From: Myxococcota bacterium
Lineage (GTDB): Bacteria; Myxococcota_A; UBA796; UBA2385
NCBI GenBank assembly: GCA_023150805.1
Contig: JAKLKF010000029.1
Span: 1-64,000 of the forward strand
Length of the DNA: 64,000 nucleotides
Reading direction: 5' to 3'
The notes under the pieces: generated by a model
Database searches by the model: none
Told to the model about the DNA's origin: nothing
Seen by the model: the letters and a program-made list of their open reading frames with translations, nothing else
Shown: in pieces, positions 53,715 through 62,699 of the stretch
Layout: each line of letters opens with the position of its first letter
Numbering within the stretch: position 1 is the first letter of the stretch
Position numbers and translations under genes: made by a program

Positions 53715-54788
53715 ATGAAAGGGTGGCGTGCCATCCTGTGGGTCCCGCTGGTGGCGTTCGCGGTGATCGACGTCTGGTCGGGGCCGGGCGGGGGAGGGGC
53801 GACAGGCCCTGCCGCGGTGGTGGTCGTGCGGCAAGCCGACCCCGCGGCCCCGCGCTGTGCGCCCCTGCGCCTGGACCTGCCGGGGGGCCCGATGGGCGGC
53901 GCGCCTTTCGTCCTGGCACCCGGCGAGAGCTGCTACGCCTCGGCCGCCGTGCGCCTGGTGGACGCCTGGCGCTGCTCCCACGGCGGCGATCCGGCCACGG
54001 TGTCCTCTCCGTTGCACGCCGCGCTGGTCGCCCGCGTCGAGCGGGGCACGGACTGGGGCCTCTCCGGAGGCTTCGCCTGCGCCACCGTGGACGCGCTGGT
54101 GGCGGCCGGCACCTGTCCGCAGGCCGCGGTCGAGACGGTCACGGGTGTTCGGCCGCGCCAGCAGGTCCTCGCCGACCTGGAGGCCTGCCACCGCTGCATG
54201 CTCGGCGTCGACTGCCCGACGGCGGCAGGGGCCCTCCGGGCATGCCGTCGGGCGCGTCGGCACCTCGTCGGCGAGGCGGGAGTGCCCGAGGAGGCCGCCG
54301 TCGAGGCGGCGCTGGCCGCTGGCGACCTGTCGGCGCTCGCCCGGTTGTCGGAGCGGCACTTCTGTGGCGCGGAGGCGCGCCTCCGGGTCACCTCGCACCC
54401 CCGCTGCGAGACCTGGACCACGCAGACCGGGCCCGAGGGCTCCCTCGCTCGGTTGGATCACCTGTTGGAGCGGGAGCCCGCGCTGCCGGTGGGCGTCACC
54501 TTCTGCGCCGGCCTCTACCCCTGGACGGAGTCCGGCGGCGCGCGGTGGCGCCGGGATGCATGGGGACACCTGCACCCGGTGGCCGGGGATCGCTGCGACG
54601 CGCACGCCGCGGTGGTGGTCGGGCGGCGCCTGCACGGCGGGGTGTGTCAGTACCTGCTGCTCGAAGCAGGGCCTGCGTTCGCGGGGACGGACGGCCGGGT
54701 GTGGGTCGACGGCGATCACCTCGCCCGACAGACCCTGTCGCTGTTCCACCTGCAGGAGGCGGAGCCGGGGCCCGCCCCCGTCAGGTGA
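53715..54788 (+). CDS. Membrane-anchored papain-fold cysteine peptidase-like protein
   Basis: 357 residues with one N-terminal membrane helix (about 5-20). APGESCYASAAV (Cys73) resembles the papain cysteine loop, and CDAHAAVVVGRRLHGG (His297) with QYLLLEAG resembles the papain histidine strand and following asparagine/glycine turn. Ten cysteines suggest disulfides, so the domain should face the periplasm. The segment between (about 100-270) is unusually long and helical. Activity is plausible but not proven. The ATG at 53715 has only weak complementarity upstream (CTTCCCGAC). It is transcribed after the propeller kinase, and its end overlaps the small convergent gene at 54781 by 8 bp. Confidence 0.6.
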   Translation: MKGWRAILWVPLVAFAVIDVWSGPGGGGATGPAAVVVVRQADPAAPRCAPLRLDLPGGPMGGAPFVLAPGESCYASAAVRLVDAWRCSHGGDPATVSSPLHAALVARVERGTDWGLSGGFACATVDALVAAGTCPQAAVETVTGVRPRQQVLADLEACHRCMLGVDCPTAAGALRACRRARRHLVGEAGVPEEAAVEAALAAGDLSALARLSERHFCGAEARLRVTSHPRCETWTTQTGPEGSLARLDHLLEREPALPVGVTFCAGLYPWTESGGARWRRDAWGHLHPVAGDRCDAHAAVVVGRRLHGGVCQYLLLEAGPAFAGTDGRVWVDGDHLARQTLSLFHLQEAEPGPAPVR

Positions 54789-54921
54789 GCGCCCAGGCCA
54801 GCAGCGCCCCCACCAGCGCCACCAGCAGCGCCAGCAGGAGCATCCGGCGCGCCCACGGCGGCAGCAGGTCGTAGAGCACCGTGCCGAGCAGGTCGAACAG
54901 GAACTCGAGCCAGCCGCCCAT
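54781..54921 (-). CDS. 46-residue membrane microprotein
   Basis: Codes for 46 residues: an amphipathic start (MGGWLEFLFDLLGTV), a basic turn (WARR) and one strongly hydrophobic helix (about 27-45). The ATG at 54921 lies 6 nt after TAAGCT on the minus strand (fwd 54928-54933), the leaderless-type signal of this window, and the stop is at 54781. It overlaps the 3' end of the peptidase-like gene by 8 bp on the opposite strand. Codon use agrees with the neighbours. Role unknown; a membrane regulator or subunit is possible. Confidence 0.6.
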   Translation of the reverse strand: MGGWLEFLFDLLGTVLYDLLPPWARRMLLLALLVALVGALLAWALT

Positions 54922-55028
54922 GCCGACAGCTTAGCGCCGGCGGCCGTCGCGCCACCCCTGGGACACCCTGTCGCCGCGGGTCGCGGCCCGCGTCGCTAAG
55001 CTGTGCCGCGCCTTCCCTCGGAGCCCCC
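54922..55028. promoter_or_regulatory. Divergent promoter region with two TAAGCT boxes
   Basis: TAAGCT occurs on both strands: minus (fwd 54928-54933) 6 nt before the microprotein ATG, and plus (54997-55002) 26 nt before the ATG at 55029, where CTCGGAGCCCCC provides a ribosome site. It shows the leaderless and the leadered arrangement side by side. Confidence 0.55.
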
Positions 55029-57551
55029 ATGTCGCGCCCCTTCGTCCTGCCCGGCCTCGCCCTCGCCCTGGGGGCGGCGCTGCTGCCCCTGGGCACCCTG
55101 GAGGCTCCCGCGGACGCGACCCGGGCCCGGTCCACGGCGCTGCACGAGCGCGCCTCGCTCCAGTCCCGGTGGATCGGCCAGGCGCTGGAGCGCGCGCCCC
55201 GGGACCCCGACCAGCGGCTGCCGGCGCGGGCCGTGCCGCGCGGCGACCGGGGCCTGCCGCCGCCGACCGAGCACTGGCTGGCCGACGACGCCGAGAAGAG
55301 CCAGAAGGACCGTCGCAAGCGCTGGCTGGCCGAGCGGCACCGCGCGCCCCAGGGGGTGGACTGGAAGCAGGTCGAGCGCCGCAACGGCATGAACCAGGTC
55401 GCGCGGCGGGCGCGTTTGGCGGTCGCGGCGGAGCCGGCCGTCGGCACCTGGACGGAGCGCGGCAGCGACAACCAGGCGGGCCGGATGCACGCCGCGCAGA
55501 TCAGCCCCGACGGGCGCACCCTGGTCGCCGGATCGTCCCTGGGCGGCGTCTGGACCCTGGACCTGTCGACCGAGGGCGCCGCCTGGACGCCGGTCGCCGA
55601 CGCGCTGTACGGCGGAAGCCACTGGCTGGGCGTGCTCGCAGGCGCGGCCGAGGGCGACCCGCCGGTGATCGTGGCCGCCACCGACTGGGGCTACGTCAAC
55701 GTCAGCGAGGACGCGGGCGCGACCTGGTCCCAGGCGTCGCTGCAGGGCAACCCCAACGAGGTGCGGCGCGTGGCGACCACCTCGGACGGCAGCCGGGTGA
55801 TCTTCATCGTCGCCCGCGACGGCGGCGGCACCCGCCTGCACCGCAGCCTGGACGGCGGCCAGAGCTTCGAGGTCGTGGCCGACCTGGGCGGCTATCGCGG
55901 CGACGTCTTCGTCCCCCGGGACGGGGGCAGCCGGATCCTGCTGGTGACCGGCAGCGAGACGCTGGCCAGCGACGACCTCGGCGAGACCTGGGTCGCCACC
56001 GGCCCCTCCCCGGGCGGCGCCGAGGCCCACCTGGCCGGCAGCGAGGCCGGCGCCCCCACCCTGTACGCCGTCGTCGACGACGCCCGCCTGTGGCGCAGCG
56101 ACGACGCGGGCGGCACCTGGCAGGACATGGGGCAGGTCGCCGACTTCTGGGGGCGGCTGTCGGCCAGCGTCGTCGACCCGGCGCTGGTCGCCTGGGGCGG
56201 CTTCGAGTTCTACCGCAGCTACGACGGTGGCCAGACCCACCAGCGCATCCACGAGTGGCACGAGTACTACAGCCGGATCGAGGATCGGCTGCACGCCGAC
56301 ATCATGGGCATCGAGGTGGCGCCCGACGGGGCAGGCGGCGAGACCTGGCTCATCGGTACCGACGGCGGCCTGTACCAGTCCCAGGACGGCCTCACCACCG
56401 TGCAGAACCTGTCGCTGCGCGGCCTGCGGGTCAGCCAGTACTACGACACGCTGACCCACGTCGACGACGCCGAGCGCATCGCCGCCGGCTCGCAGGACCA
56501 GGGCTACCAGGTCGCCACCAGCCTGGGGCAGAGCGGCCGCTTCGACTTCGACCAGGTGCTGTCGGGCGACTACGCCCACCTGGTCAGCACCGACGGCAGC
56601 CACGAGCTGGTCTACAGCGTGTACCCGGGCTTCATCCTGGTGCAGGTGGGCGAGGCGGGGGACCAGCTCGGCTACGTCGAGTTCCCGGCCGACGAGGCCG
56701 GCCAGTACTACGCCTGGCTGCCGCCGCTGGAGGCCGACCCGGCCGACCCCTCGGCCTTCTTCTTCTGCGCGACCCGCCTGTACCGCTACACCTTCGACGG
56801 CGAGACCTGGCGGCCGACCCTGTGGTCCGAGGAGCAGTTCTCGCGCTCCTCCTACGAGTTCCTCAGCGCCGTGCGCTTCGCGCCCTCCGACCCCTCGCGC
56901 GCCTATGCCGCCACCAGCCTGGGCCGCCTCTTCACCAGCGACGACGGCGGGGTGACCTGGGAGGAGTCCGACGACGACGGCCCGGACAGCCACTACTTCC
57001 ACGGCACGGCCATCGTGGTGGATCCCGAGGATCCCGACACCGCGTGGGTCGGCGGCTCGGGCTACGACGGCGACGCCGTCTACATGACCACCGACGGCGG
57101 CCAGAGCTGGGAGGGCTGGGGCGACGGCCTGCCTTCGACCCTGGTCTACGACCTGGCGATGACCACCGACGGCAGCCGGCGGATCTTCGCGGGCACCGAG
57201 ACCTCGGCCTGGGTGCGGGGGCCCGACGACGACGCCTGGACGGACGTCACCAGCGGCGCAGCGCCCATCACCATCTACTGGAGCGTCGAGGCCGTGCAGA
57301 CCGAGCCGGTCATGCGCTTCGGGACCTATGGCCGCGGCATCTGGGACCTGCGCTACACCCCCATGCCGCCGGACGAGGAGCCCCAGGACAGCGGCGACGG
57401 CGGCGGGGATCCGCAGACCCCCGGCGGCGGCGGCGAGGAGCCGGGCGGCTGCGGCTGCGCGGGGGCGCCCGGAGCCGGCGGCCTGCTCCTGCTCCCGCTG
57501 GCCTTGCTCGGCCTGCGGCGCCGGTCCGGCCTGCGACGCCGCGGCGCTTGA
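55029..57551 (+). CDS. Surface BNR/sortilin-type beta-propeller protein with MYXO-CTERM
   Basis: 840 residues. Signal peptide (about 6-27) then an Arg-rich, probably disordered region (30-130). The bulk is a beta-propeller of BNR/VPS10 type, with Asp-box-like repeats (SEDAGATWSQ, SDDAGGTWQD, SDDGGVTWEES, TTDGGQSWEGW). The C-terminus has EEPGGCGCAG, a hydrophobic run LLLLPLALLG and LRRRS, a good MYXO-CTERM signal for surface anchoring. No glycosidase catalytic residues are assignable. The ATG follows CTCGGAGCCCCC and a TAAGCT box. It is followed 31 bp later by a small lipoprotein gene. Confidence 0.85.
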   Translation: MSRPFVLPGLALALGAALLPLGTLEAPADATRARSTALHERASLQSRWIGQALERAPRDPDQRLPARAVPRGDRGLPPPTEHWLADDAEKSQKDRRKRWLAERHRAPQGVDWKQVERRNGMNQVARRARLAVAAEPAVGTWTERGSDNQAGRMHAAQISPDGRTLVAGSSLGGVWTLDLSTEGAAWTPVADALYGGSHWLGVLAGAAEGDPPVIVAATDWGYVNVSEDAGATWSQASLQGNPNEVRRVATTSDGSRVIFIVARDGGGTRLHRSLDGGQSFEVVADLGGYRGDVFVPRDGGSRILLVTGSETLASDDLGETWVATGPSPGGAEAHLAGSEAGAPTLYAVVDDARLWRSDDAGGTWQDMGQVADFWGRLSASVVDPALVAWGGFEFYRSYDGGQTHQRIHEWHEYYSRIEDRLHADIMGIEVAPDGAGGETWLIGTDGGLYQSQDGLTTVQNLSLRGLRVSQYYDTLTHVDDAERIAAGSQDQGYQVATSLGQSGRFDFDQVLSGDYAHLVSTDGSHELVYSVYPGFILVQVGEAGDQLGYVEFPADEAGQYYAWLPPLEADPADPSAFFFCATRLYRYTFDGETWRPTLWSEEQFSRSSYEFLSAVRFAPSDPSRAYAATSLGRLFTSDDGGVTWEESDDDGPDSHYFHGTAIVVDPEDPDTAWVGGSGYDGDAVYMTTDGGQSWEGWGDGLPSTLVYDLAMTTDGSRRIFAGTETSAWVRGPDDDAWTDVTSGAAPITIYWSVEAVQTEPVMRFGTYGRGIWDLRYTPMPPDEEPQDSGDGGGDPQTPGGGGEEPGGCGCAGAPGAGGLLLLPLALLGLRRRSGLRRRGA

Positions 57552-57582
57552 CCGGCGGCGGCCGCTCTGCTCGCATCGGGGC

Positions 57583-58203
57583 ATGAACACCCTCCTCCTG
57601 CTGCTCGCCTGCGCCCAGCCCCCCGTCCTCTCCTCGGTGGAGCCCACCTCCGGCCCGCCCGGCACGGTGCTCGTGCTCCAGGGCGAGCACCTGTCGGCCG
57701 ACGCCGCGGTGCGCCTGGCAGGCCAGCCGCTGGAGGACCTGGTCGTGACGCCCCCCGGCCGGGCCGAGGGCAAGGTCCCCGCCGGGCTGCCGGCGGGCAA
57801 GGCCGACCTGCTGGTCGAGACGGCCGCCGGGCGCGTCAGCCGCAACGGGGCCTTCGTCGTGCAGGCGCCGCCGGCCCAGGACCCCTGCAGCGGCGAGGAG
57901 AAGCGCTTCACCCACATCCCGCCGGACGGCAGCGTCGTGAAGATCGACCGTCACCTCCCCGGCGGCGAGGTGGACCGCAGCCAGGTCAAGGTCCACGAGG
58001 TGCAGGGCGTGCGGGTCGAGCGCACGCTGCAGCAGGGCAAGGCCTGCGCGGCCATCTGGCTCGACACCTCCGGCGGCCCCGTCCTCTTCGACGCCCAGGT
58101 CGACGCCGACCTGCGCCCGCAGGCCCAGACCATCGCCAACGGCCTGCACAAGCCGCTCACCGTGGGCGAGCACGTCGAGGTGGTGGCCCCGACCACGCCC
58201 TGA
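57583..58203 (+). CDS. Lipoprotein with IPT/TIG domain
   Basis: 206 residues. Signal of only ten residues (MNTLLLLLAC, Cys10). Residues about 15-95 are an IPT/TIG immunoglobulin-like domain (VEPTSGPPGTVLVLQGEHL), and the rest is a beta-rich domain with a Cys pair (about 105 and 145). No active site is visible. It should be a surface or periplasmic binding protein. The ribosome site is weak: only CATCGGGGC precedes the ATG at 57583. It probably shares a transcript with the propeller gene upstream and is convergent with the PHP gene. Confidence 0.78.
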   Translation: MNTLLLLLACAQPPVLSSVEPTSGPPGTVLVLQGEHLSADAAVRLAGQPLEDLVVTPPGRAEGKVPAGLPAGKADLLVETAAGRVSRNGAFVVQAPPAQDPCSGEEKRFTHIPPDGSVVKIDRHLPGGEVDRSQVKVHEVQGVRVERTLQQGKACAAIWLDTSGGPVLFDAQVDADLRPQAQTIANGLHKPLTVGEHVEVVAPTTP

Positions 58204-58235
58204 GGCGGGGCGGCGGCCGCGGAAGGAGCCCCGGC

Positions 58236-60233
58236 TCAGAAGAACCAGGGCGAGAGCCAGATGCGCTCGCCCTCGGCGTCTCCTTCCTCGTAGAGGCGGA
58301 TGCGGATGTAGCAGGCCGAGCAGTCGCCCGGCTCGATCACCGTCTCGAGCAGGGCCTGCCGGTCGTCGATGGCCTCCTCGACCGAGTCCAGGATGTCACC
58401 CTGCTCGTTGAGCAGGTCGATCGACACCGCGGTGAACTGGTCGGGGTCGTAGGCCTCGACCAGGGACACCGTCAGGTTGCGGGTGCCCTCGGCGTCGACG
58501 CTGCGGCCGGGCAGGTAGACGTTGTCGCCGACCTGCAGCCAGGCGCGCACCGGCAGGTGGGGGCCGGTCGAGGCGTAGGTCTTGCGGTCGAAGAAGCCGT
58601 CGAAGATCGCCGCCCGGTCGAAGGGCGCGGCGGTGAGCACGCCGGTGGTGGCGCCCTGGTAGTTCTGGCAGGCGACGACGCCGTCCTCGAGCAGGACCGA
58701 GGTGCAGGAGGGGCCGTCGTCGAAGCTGCCACCCCGCGCGTCGTGGGCGTCGGTGCCGCCGGCCACGCCCAGCCGGTAGCCCAGCCGCAGCGCCGCCTGG
58801 AAGGAGCCCTGCGGGTAGTAGTCGTCGAGGTCGTAGGTCCGCCACGCGCAGTGGGGATCCGTCAGCTCCATGCACTCCGAGGTGCCGTGCTCGCTGGCGA
58901 TCTCCACCACCGTCTCCCAGGTCGGGTCGGGGCGGTTGGCCTCGCGGCGCCAGTCGACGGGCTGGGGACGCTTCAGCCCGGGGTGGTGGGCGATGAACAG
59001 GGCGCGCTGCGGGCCGCACTTCTTGGCCGCGGCCACCAGCGCCTCCCGCATGGCCACGGGGGTCAGCGCCGAGATCGGGTTGGTGTTCAGCACCTGGGTC
59101 GTCGACCAGCCCTTCTCGTGGTCCGGCGCGTTGTTGGTCGCCCCGATGCGCCAGTCCTCGCAGGCCGAGGTCTCCTCCAGGATGACGGTCCGGTGGCCGC
59201 CCTCGCGGTAGCCGTCCTCGTCGAGGGTCTGGGTGGCGTAGGTCCACTCGTAGCCCAGGAAGGGCACGATCCCGGTGCCCTCGGCCGCCTGCACCAGCGC
59301 CTGCTGCTGCGCCCAGACGTCGATCTCGTGGGCGCCGGGGCTGCCGATGTAGGTCGTCTTCTCGGCGTGGTCGGCGATGGCCGCCCAGTCCAGGCCGACC
59401 TCGATCGCGTTGGGGAACAGGTCGGCCGCCGGCTCGTCGTCCGGCCCCTGGCAGCCGGTGGCCAGGTCCTCGCAGCCGTCCTGCGACAGGTCGGAGTGCA
59501 CGTGGGGGTCGCCCCACAGCACGGCGTGGCCGAGCTCGAAGCCCGTGGTCGTGGCCGAGGCCAGGCCGGCGATCACCGCCTCGCCCATGTCCTCCTCGGT
59601 GGACCACTCCGTGAGCGGCACGCCCACCATCAGGGAGTAGCTGGCCTTGACCGCGGTGTTCGCGTGCGGCGCCACCGCGGCGAGGTCCTCGATCGCCAGG
59701 GCCACGGGCTCGCTGAGCCAGGTGGCCTCGGCGGGGCTCCACCAGCGGATCTCGGTGCCGGCCTGGCGCGCCAGGTACAGCGAGGCGGGGGCGGCGCCGA
59801 GGTCGGCCGACCCGGCGAGCTGCAGCAGCTCGTCGGCCATGAAGGCGCGGTCCTCGCGCGGGATGCTCAGGCTGACCGACAGGCTCTCGGGCGCGACCTC
59901 CGGCGAGGTGGTCGCGCCGTCGGCCGTGACCACGCGGACGGCCTGGGCGGGGTCGGAGAACACGCACTGCTGGGTGGCGGCGCAGGCGTCCTGCCAGACG
60001 CCGTCGCGCTGGGCCTGGAAGACCAGGTCGGCGACGTCCAGGCCCTGCACGCCGACCAGCCAGGCGGCCGTGCCGAGGTCGCCCGTGGCGGCGGCCACCT
60101 CGATCGACGGGGGGGTCGTGCCCCCGTCGGTCCCCCCGTCGGCGCCGCCGTCGACGCTGCCGCCGTCGGTGCCAGGGCCCGTGTCGTCGCCTCCCTTGTC
60201 GCCACAGGCCAGGATCCACGCCAGGATGAGCAT
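58236..60233 (-). CDS. PHP-domain (DUF3604-like) lipoprotein
   Basis: 665 residues. Signal of ten residues (MLILAWILAC, Cys10), a DGG/TGG linker, then a beta domain (45-180). The PHP/DUF3604 metal site begins GDPHVHSDLSQDGC and continues GLDWAAIADHAEKT, LFIAHHPGLKRP, and VAGGTDAHDARGG, all with the histidine and aspartate ligands expected of a phosphoesterase or amidohydrolase-like metal site. DUF3604 enzymes are usually hydrolases of unknown substrate. A lipid-anchored one acts outside the inner membrane. The ATG at 60233 has GGGAGGACGG ahead. It lies 62 bp after the solute-binding/LysM gene on the same strand. Confidence 0.85.
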   Translation of the reverse strand: MLILAWILACGDKGGDDTGPGTDGGSVDGGADGGTDGGTTPPSIEVAAATGDLGTAAWLVGVQGLDVADLVFQAQRDGVWQDACAATQQCVFSDPAQAVRVVTADGATTSPEVAPESLSVSLSIPREDRAFMADELLQLAGSADLGAAPASLYLARQAGTEIRWWSPAEATWLSEPVALAIEDLAAVAPHANTAVKASYSLMVGVPLTEWSTEEDMGEAVIAGLASATTTGFELGHAVLWGDPHVHSDLSQDGCEDLATGCQGPDDEPAADLFPNAIEVGLDWAAIADHAEKTTYIGSPGAHEIDVWAQQQALVQAAEGTGIVPFLGYEWTYATQTLDEDGYREGGHRTVILEETSACEDWRIGATNNAPDHEKGWSTTQVLNTNPISALTPVAMREALVAAAKKCGPQRALFIAHHPGLKRPQPVDWRREANRPDPTWETVVEIASEHGTSECMELTDPHCAWRTYDLDDYYPQGSFQAALRLGYRLGVAGGTDAHDARGGSFDDGPSCTSVLLEDGVVACQNYQGATTGVLTAAPFDRAAIFDGFFDRKTYASTGPHLPVRAWLQVGDNVYLPGRSVDAEGTRNLTVSLVEAYDPDQFTAVSIDLLNEQGDILDSVEEAIDDRQALLETVIEPGDCSACYIRIRLYEEGDAEGERIWLSPWFF

Positions 60234-60295
60234 CCGTCCTCCCTCGTCGTCGCACCGCAGGCCCGCAGTGTAGTCGGCCGGCAGGCGCCCGCAAC

Positions 60296-61468
60296 TCAGG
60301 AGGCCGGCAGCTCGACCTCGTCGCCGACCTCGATCAGGTGCGGGTTGGGGAAGCGCGCGCGGTTGAGCGCCCACAGCTCCTTCCAGCGGTCGCTGCTGCC
60401 CAGCTCCCGCTGGGCGATCGCCGACAGGCTGTCGCCGGCCTTGACCACGACCTTGCGGGCGCTGGCGCTGGTGAGCGCCGCGGCCTCTCCGCCCTTGAGG
60501 TAGCGCCGGATGGCGGCGGCGTAGTCGTCCGAGGCGCGCCACTGGGCGATCGCGGCGTCCACCGCGGCCAGCAGGTCGCCCTCGCCCGCGCGCACGCCGA
60601 CGGCGTAGGTCGAGTCGGTCAGGTTGTACTGGGCGATGCGGAAGGCGCCCCGCAGCGCGGGCTGGACGGCCTGGAGCTGCTGCAGCTCGGCGGCGGCGTA
60701 GGGGTAGTCGTAGAGGAAGCCGTCGAAGCGCCCGTCGAGCAGCGCCTGCCAGTAGCCGTCCTCCATGCGGACCAGCTCGGTGTAGCCCTTGACCAGGCGC
60801 TGCACCTCCTCGGCGGCGCTGTCGTCGTCGAAGATGCCGACCTTCTTCCCGAAGAGGTCGGCGGTGGTCTTCACCGGCGAGGCGGCGGGCACCACCAGGC
60901 ACAGGCCGTACTCCAGGTAGGGCTGCGACCAGGCGATGCCGGGCGCGTCGGTCGGCGTGTAGCCGCTGATCAGCAGGTCGACGTCGCCCTGGGCCGACCG
61001 CAGCGCGTCCTCCAGCGCCGAGTACTTGCCGTGGACCAGCTCGACTTCGCCCACGCCCAGCTCCCGGGCGACCAGGCGGGCCAGCGCGTAGTCGAAGCCG
61101 TCGCGCCCGCCCTGGGCGTCCACGAAGAACATGGGCGGGGTCCCCGCCAGCTCGGGCTCGCCGGTGTCCATCGCGACGCGCAGGCTGCCCCGGGCGCGGA
61201 TCCGCGCGACGGCGGCGCCCGCGACCACCGGCGACGCGGGCCCGTCCCCGCCGGTCGCGGAGCCACCCTGCGCCGCGTCCGGCGCCGCGCCATCGGTCCG
61301 CGCGCCGCCGGGCAGCGCGACGGGTGTCCCGCCGTGCCCCGCGCCGTCGTCGGACCGCTCGCCGAGCAGCCAGAGGCCGGCGGCGCCGACGATGACCAGC
61401 AGCGCCGCCAGGAAGGCCAGGACGATGCAGCCCTTGAGGACCGTGGAGCCGCCGCTCTCCGTGCTCAT
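60296..61468 (-). CDS. Membrane-anchored family-3 solute-binding protein fused to LysM
   Basis: 390 residues. One membrane helix (12-35), then a Gly/Ala linker to about 85. Residues about 88-325 form an SBP_bac_3-type domain: RIRARGSLRVAMDTGEPE, FDYALARLVARELGV, DLLISGYTPT, FGKKVGIFDDDSAAEEV, DAAIAQWRAS. The last 50 residues are a LysM peptidoglycan-binding domain (KAGDSLSAIAQRELG, WALNRARFPNPHLIEVGDEV). A solute-binding domain tied to both membrane and cell wall and encoded without an ABC permease suggests sensing rather than uptake. The start overlaps the upstream stop (ATGA). Confidence 0.85.
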   Translation of the reverse strand: MSTESGGSTVLKGCIVLAFLAALLVIVGAAGLWLLGERSDDGAGHGGTPVALPGGARTDGAAPDAAQGGSATGGDGPASPVVAGAAVARIRARGSLRVAMDTGEPELAGTPPMFFVDAQGGRDGFDYALARLVARELGVGEVELVHGKYSALEDALRSAQGDVDLLISGYTPTDAPGIAWSQPYLEYGLCLVVPAASPVKTTADLFGKKVGIFDDDSAAEEVQRLVKGYTELVRMEDGYWQALLDGRFDGFLYDYPYAAAELQQLQAVQPALRGAFRIAQYNLTDSTYAVGVRAGEGDLLAAVDAAIAQWRASDDYAAAIRRYLKGGEAAALTSASARKVVVKAGDSLSAIAQRELGSSDRWKELWALNRARFPNPHLIEVGDEVELPAS

Positions 61469-62256
61469 CTCACCTCCTGCAGGGTGCGGGCGGCCGATCG
61501 CTCCAGGATCTGCAGCCGCTCCGCCAGCTCATGTACCTGCTGGCGGACCTGGGCGCCGCCGGCGCTCGCCTCGCCGGGCTCGTCCAGCATCACGCGGACC
61601 AGCCGGGCGTGCAGCTCGTCCAGGGCGGCCTCGGCCGCGACCAGCTCGGCGTGGATGCGCCCGGCCAAGGCCTCCAGCTCGCGCCAGGTGTCCAGCTCGC
61701 GCTGCCGGGCCTGCGCGGCCTGCTCCAGGGCCCGCGCGACCTCGGGATCGTCGGCCCGTCGGGCCGCCGCAGCCCGCTCGGCGGCGGCCTGGGAGAGCCC
61801 CTCCTGGTCGACCTGGCCCAGGAGCTGCTCCACCGCGTCGCCCCGGAGGGCGGCCTGCAGCGCGGCATCCCACAGCTCGGCGGCCTCGGCCTCCAGCTCG
61901 ACCAGGGCGCTGGCCATCGCGCTGTCCTGCGTGGCCAGGCGCTGCTGCACCCGCCGGGCCGCCGCCCGCACCCCCTCGACGCGCGCCCGCAACCCCGCCG
62001 AGCGGATCCCCGCGAGCGGGTCGGAGGGTGGCGGCGGTGGCGGCGGCGGCGTGGCGAGGTCCCAGGCGACCAGGGCCCCCCAGGTGCCCAGGGACAGGGC
62101 CCCCACCGCCAGCGCCAGCGGCGGCAGCCCGGCGACCAGCAGCCCGCCGGCGGTGACCACGCCCAGGCCCGGGGGGAGCAGGTGAAGGGGCTTGACCGCG
62201 GCGTGGACCAGGCGGCGGCCGAGCGGCGTCCGGCGAGGCGCGCGGTCCTGGCTCAC
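61465..62256 (-). CDS. Membrane protein with long cytoplasmic or periplasmic coiled coil
   Basis: 263 residues. A basic start (RRTPLGRRLVHAAVKPL), one hydrophobic hairpin or pair of helices (about 29-65), a proline run, then a long coiled coil (80-263) rich in Ala, Glu, Arg and Gln. It lacks any enzymatic motif. It starts with GTG at 62256, overlapping the UspA stop (GTGA), and its own stop overlaps the next start (ATGA), so it is translated together with both neighbours. It could link the UspA proteins to the membrane-anchored binding protein, which is inference from position. Confidence 0.75.
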   Translation of the reverse strand: MSQDRAPRRTPLGRRLVHAAVKPLHLLPPGLGVVTAGGLLVAGLPPLALAVGALSLGTWGALVAWDLATPPPPPPPPSDPLAGIRSAGLRARVEGVRAAARRVQQRLATQDSAMASALVELEAEAAELWDAALQAALRGDAVEQLLGQVDQEGLSQAAAERAAAARRADDPEVARALEQAAQARQRELDTWRELEALAGRIHAELVAAEAALDELHARLVRVMLDEPGEASAGGAQVRQQVHELAERLQILERSAARTLQEVR

Positions 62257-62699
62257 GGCACCAGCAGGATCGGGCAGGGCGCGCGTTCGAGCAGGGCGCG
62301 GCTGGTGCTCCCGAAGAACAGCTCGGTCAGCGGCGCGTGGTGGGTGTGGCTCATCACCAGCAGCTCGATGCCCCGCTCGACCACCGCCTTGCGGATCTCG
62401 TCCTGCGGCGAGTCGCCGGGCACGACCAGCTCGCCGGCGACCAGCTCGCCGCGCAGCGCGCCCAGCCGCGCCCAGGCCGCGTCGAGCACCGGGCGCGCCA
62501 GCTCGTCCACCCGCGCCTGCCGCAGCGCCTCGTCCAGGTTGGCCAGGGCCGCCCCGCCCGCGACGCTCTCGTCCACGACGTGCATCAGGGTGAGGTCGGC
62601 GCCCAGGGCGCGCGCCATCACGCCGGCCAGCTCGACGGCGTCCAGGGCGTCGTCGGAGCCGTCCACCGGCACCAGGATGTGGGCGGGGGCGCGGTCCAT
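62253..62699 (-). CDS. UspA-family protein, nucleotide site degenerate
   Basis: 148 residues with the UspA fold: HILVPVDGSDDALDAVELA at the start and LTLMHVVDES. The nucleotide loop that should read G-x2-G-x9-G-S/T is SHTHHAPLTELFFGSTS, so its first glycine pair is lost; ATP binding is doubtful. Its start overlaps the upstream UspA stop (TGATG). Universal-stress proteins act in the cytoplasm as dimers; this one may pair with the intact copy upstream. Confidence 0.87.
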   Translation of the reverse strand: MDRAPAHILVPVDGSDDALDAVELAGVMARALGADLTLMHVVDESVAGGAALANLDEALRQARVDELARPVLDAAWARLGALRGELVAGELVVPGDSPQDEIRKAVVERGIELLVMSHTHHAPLTELFFGSTSRALLERAPCPILLVP

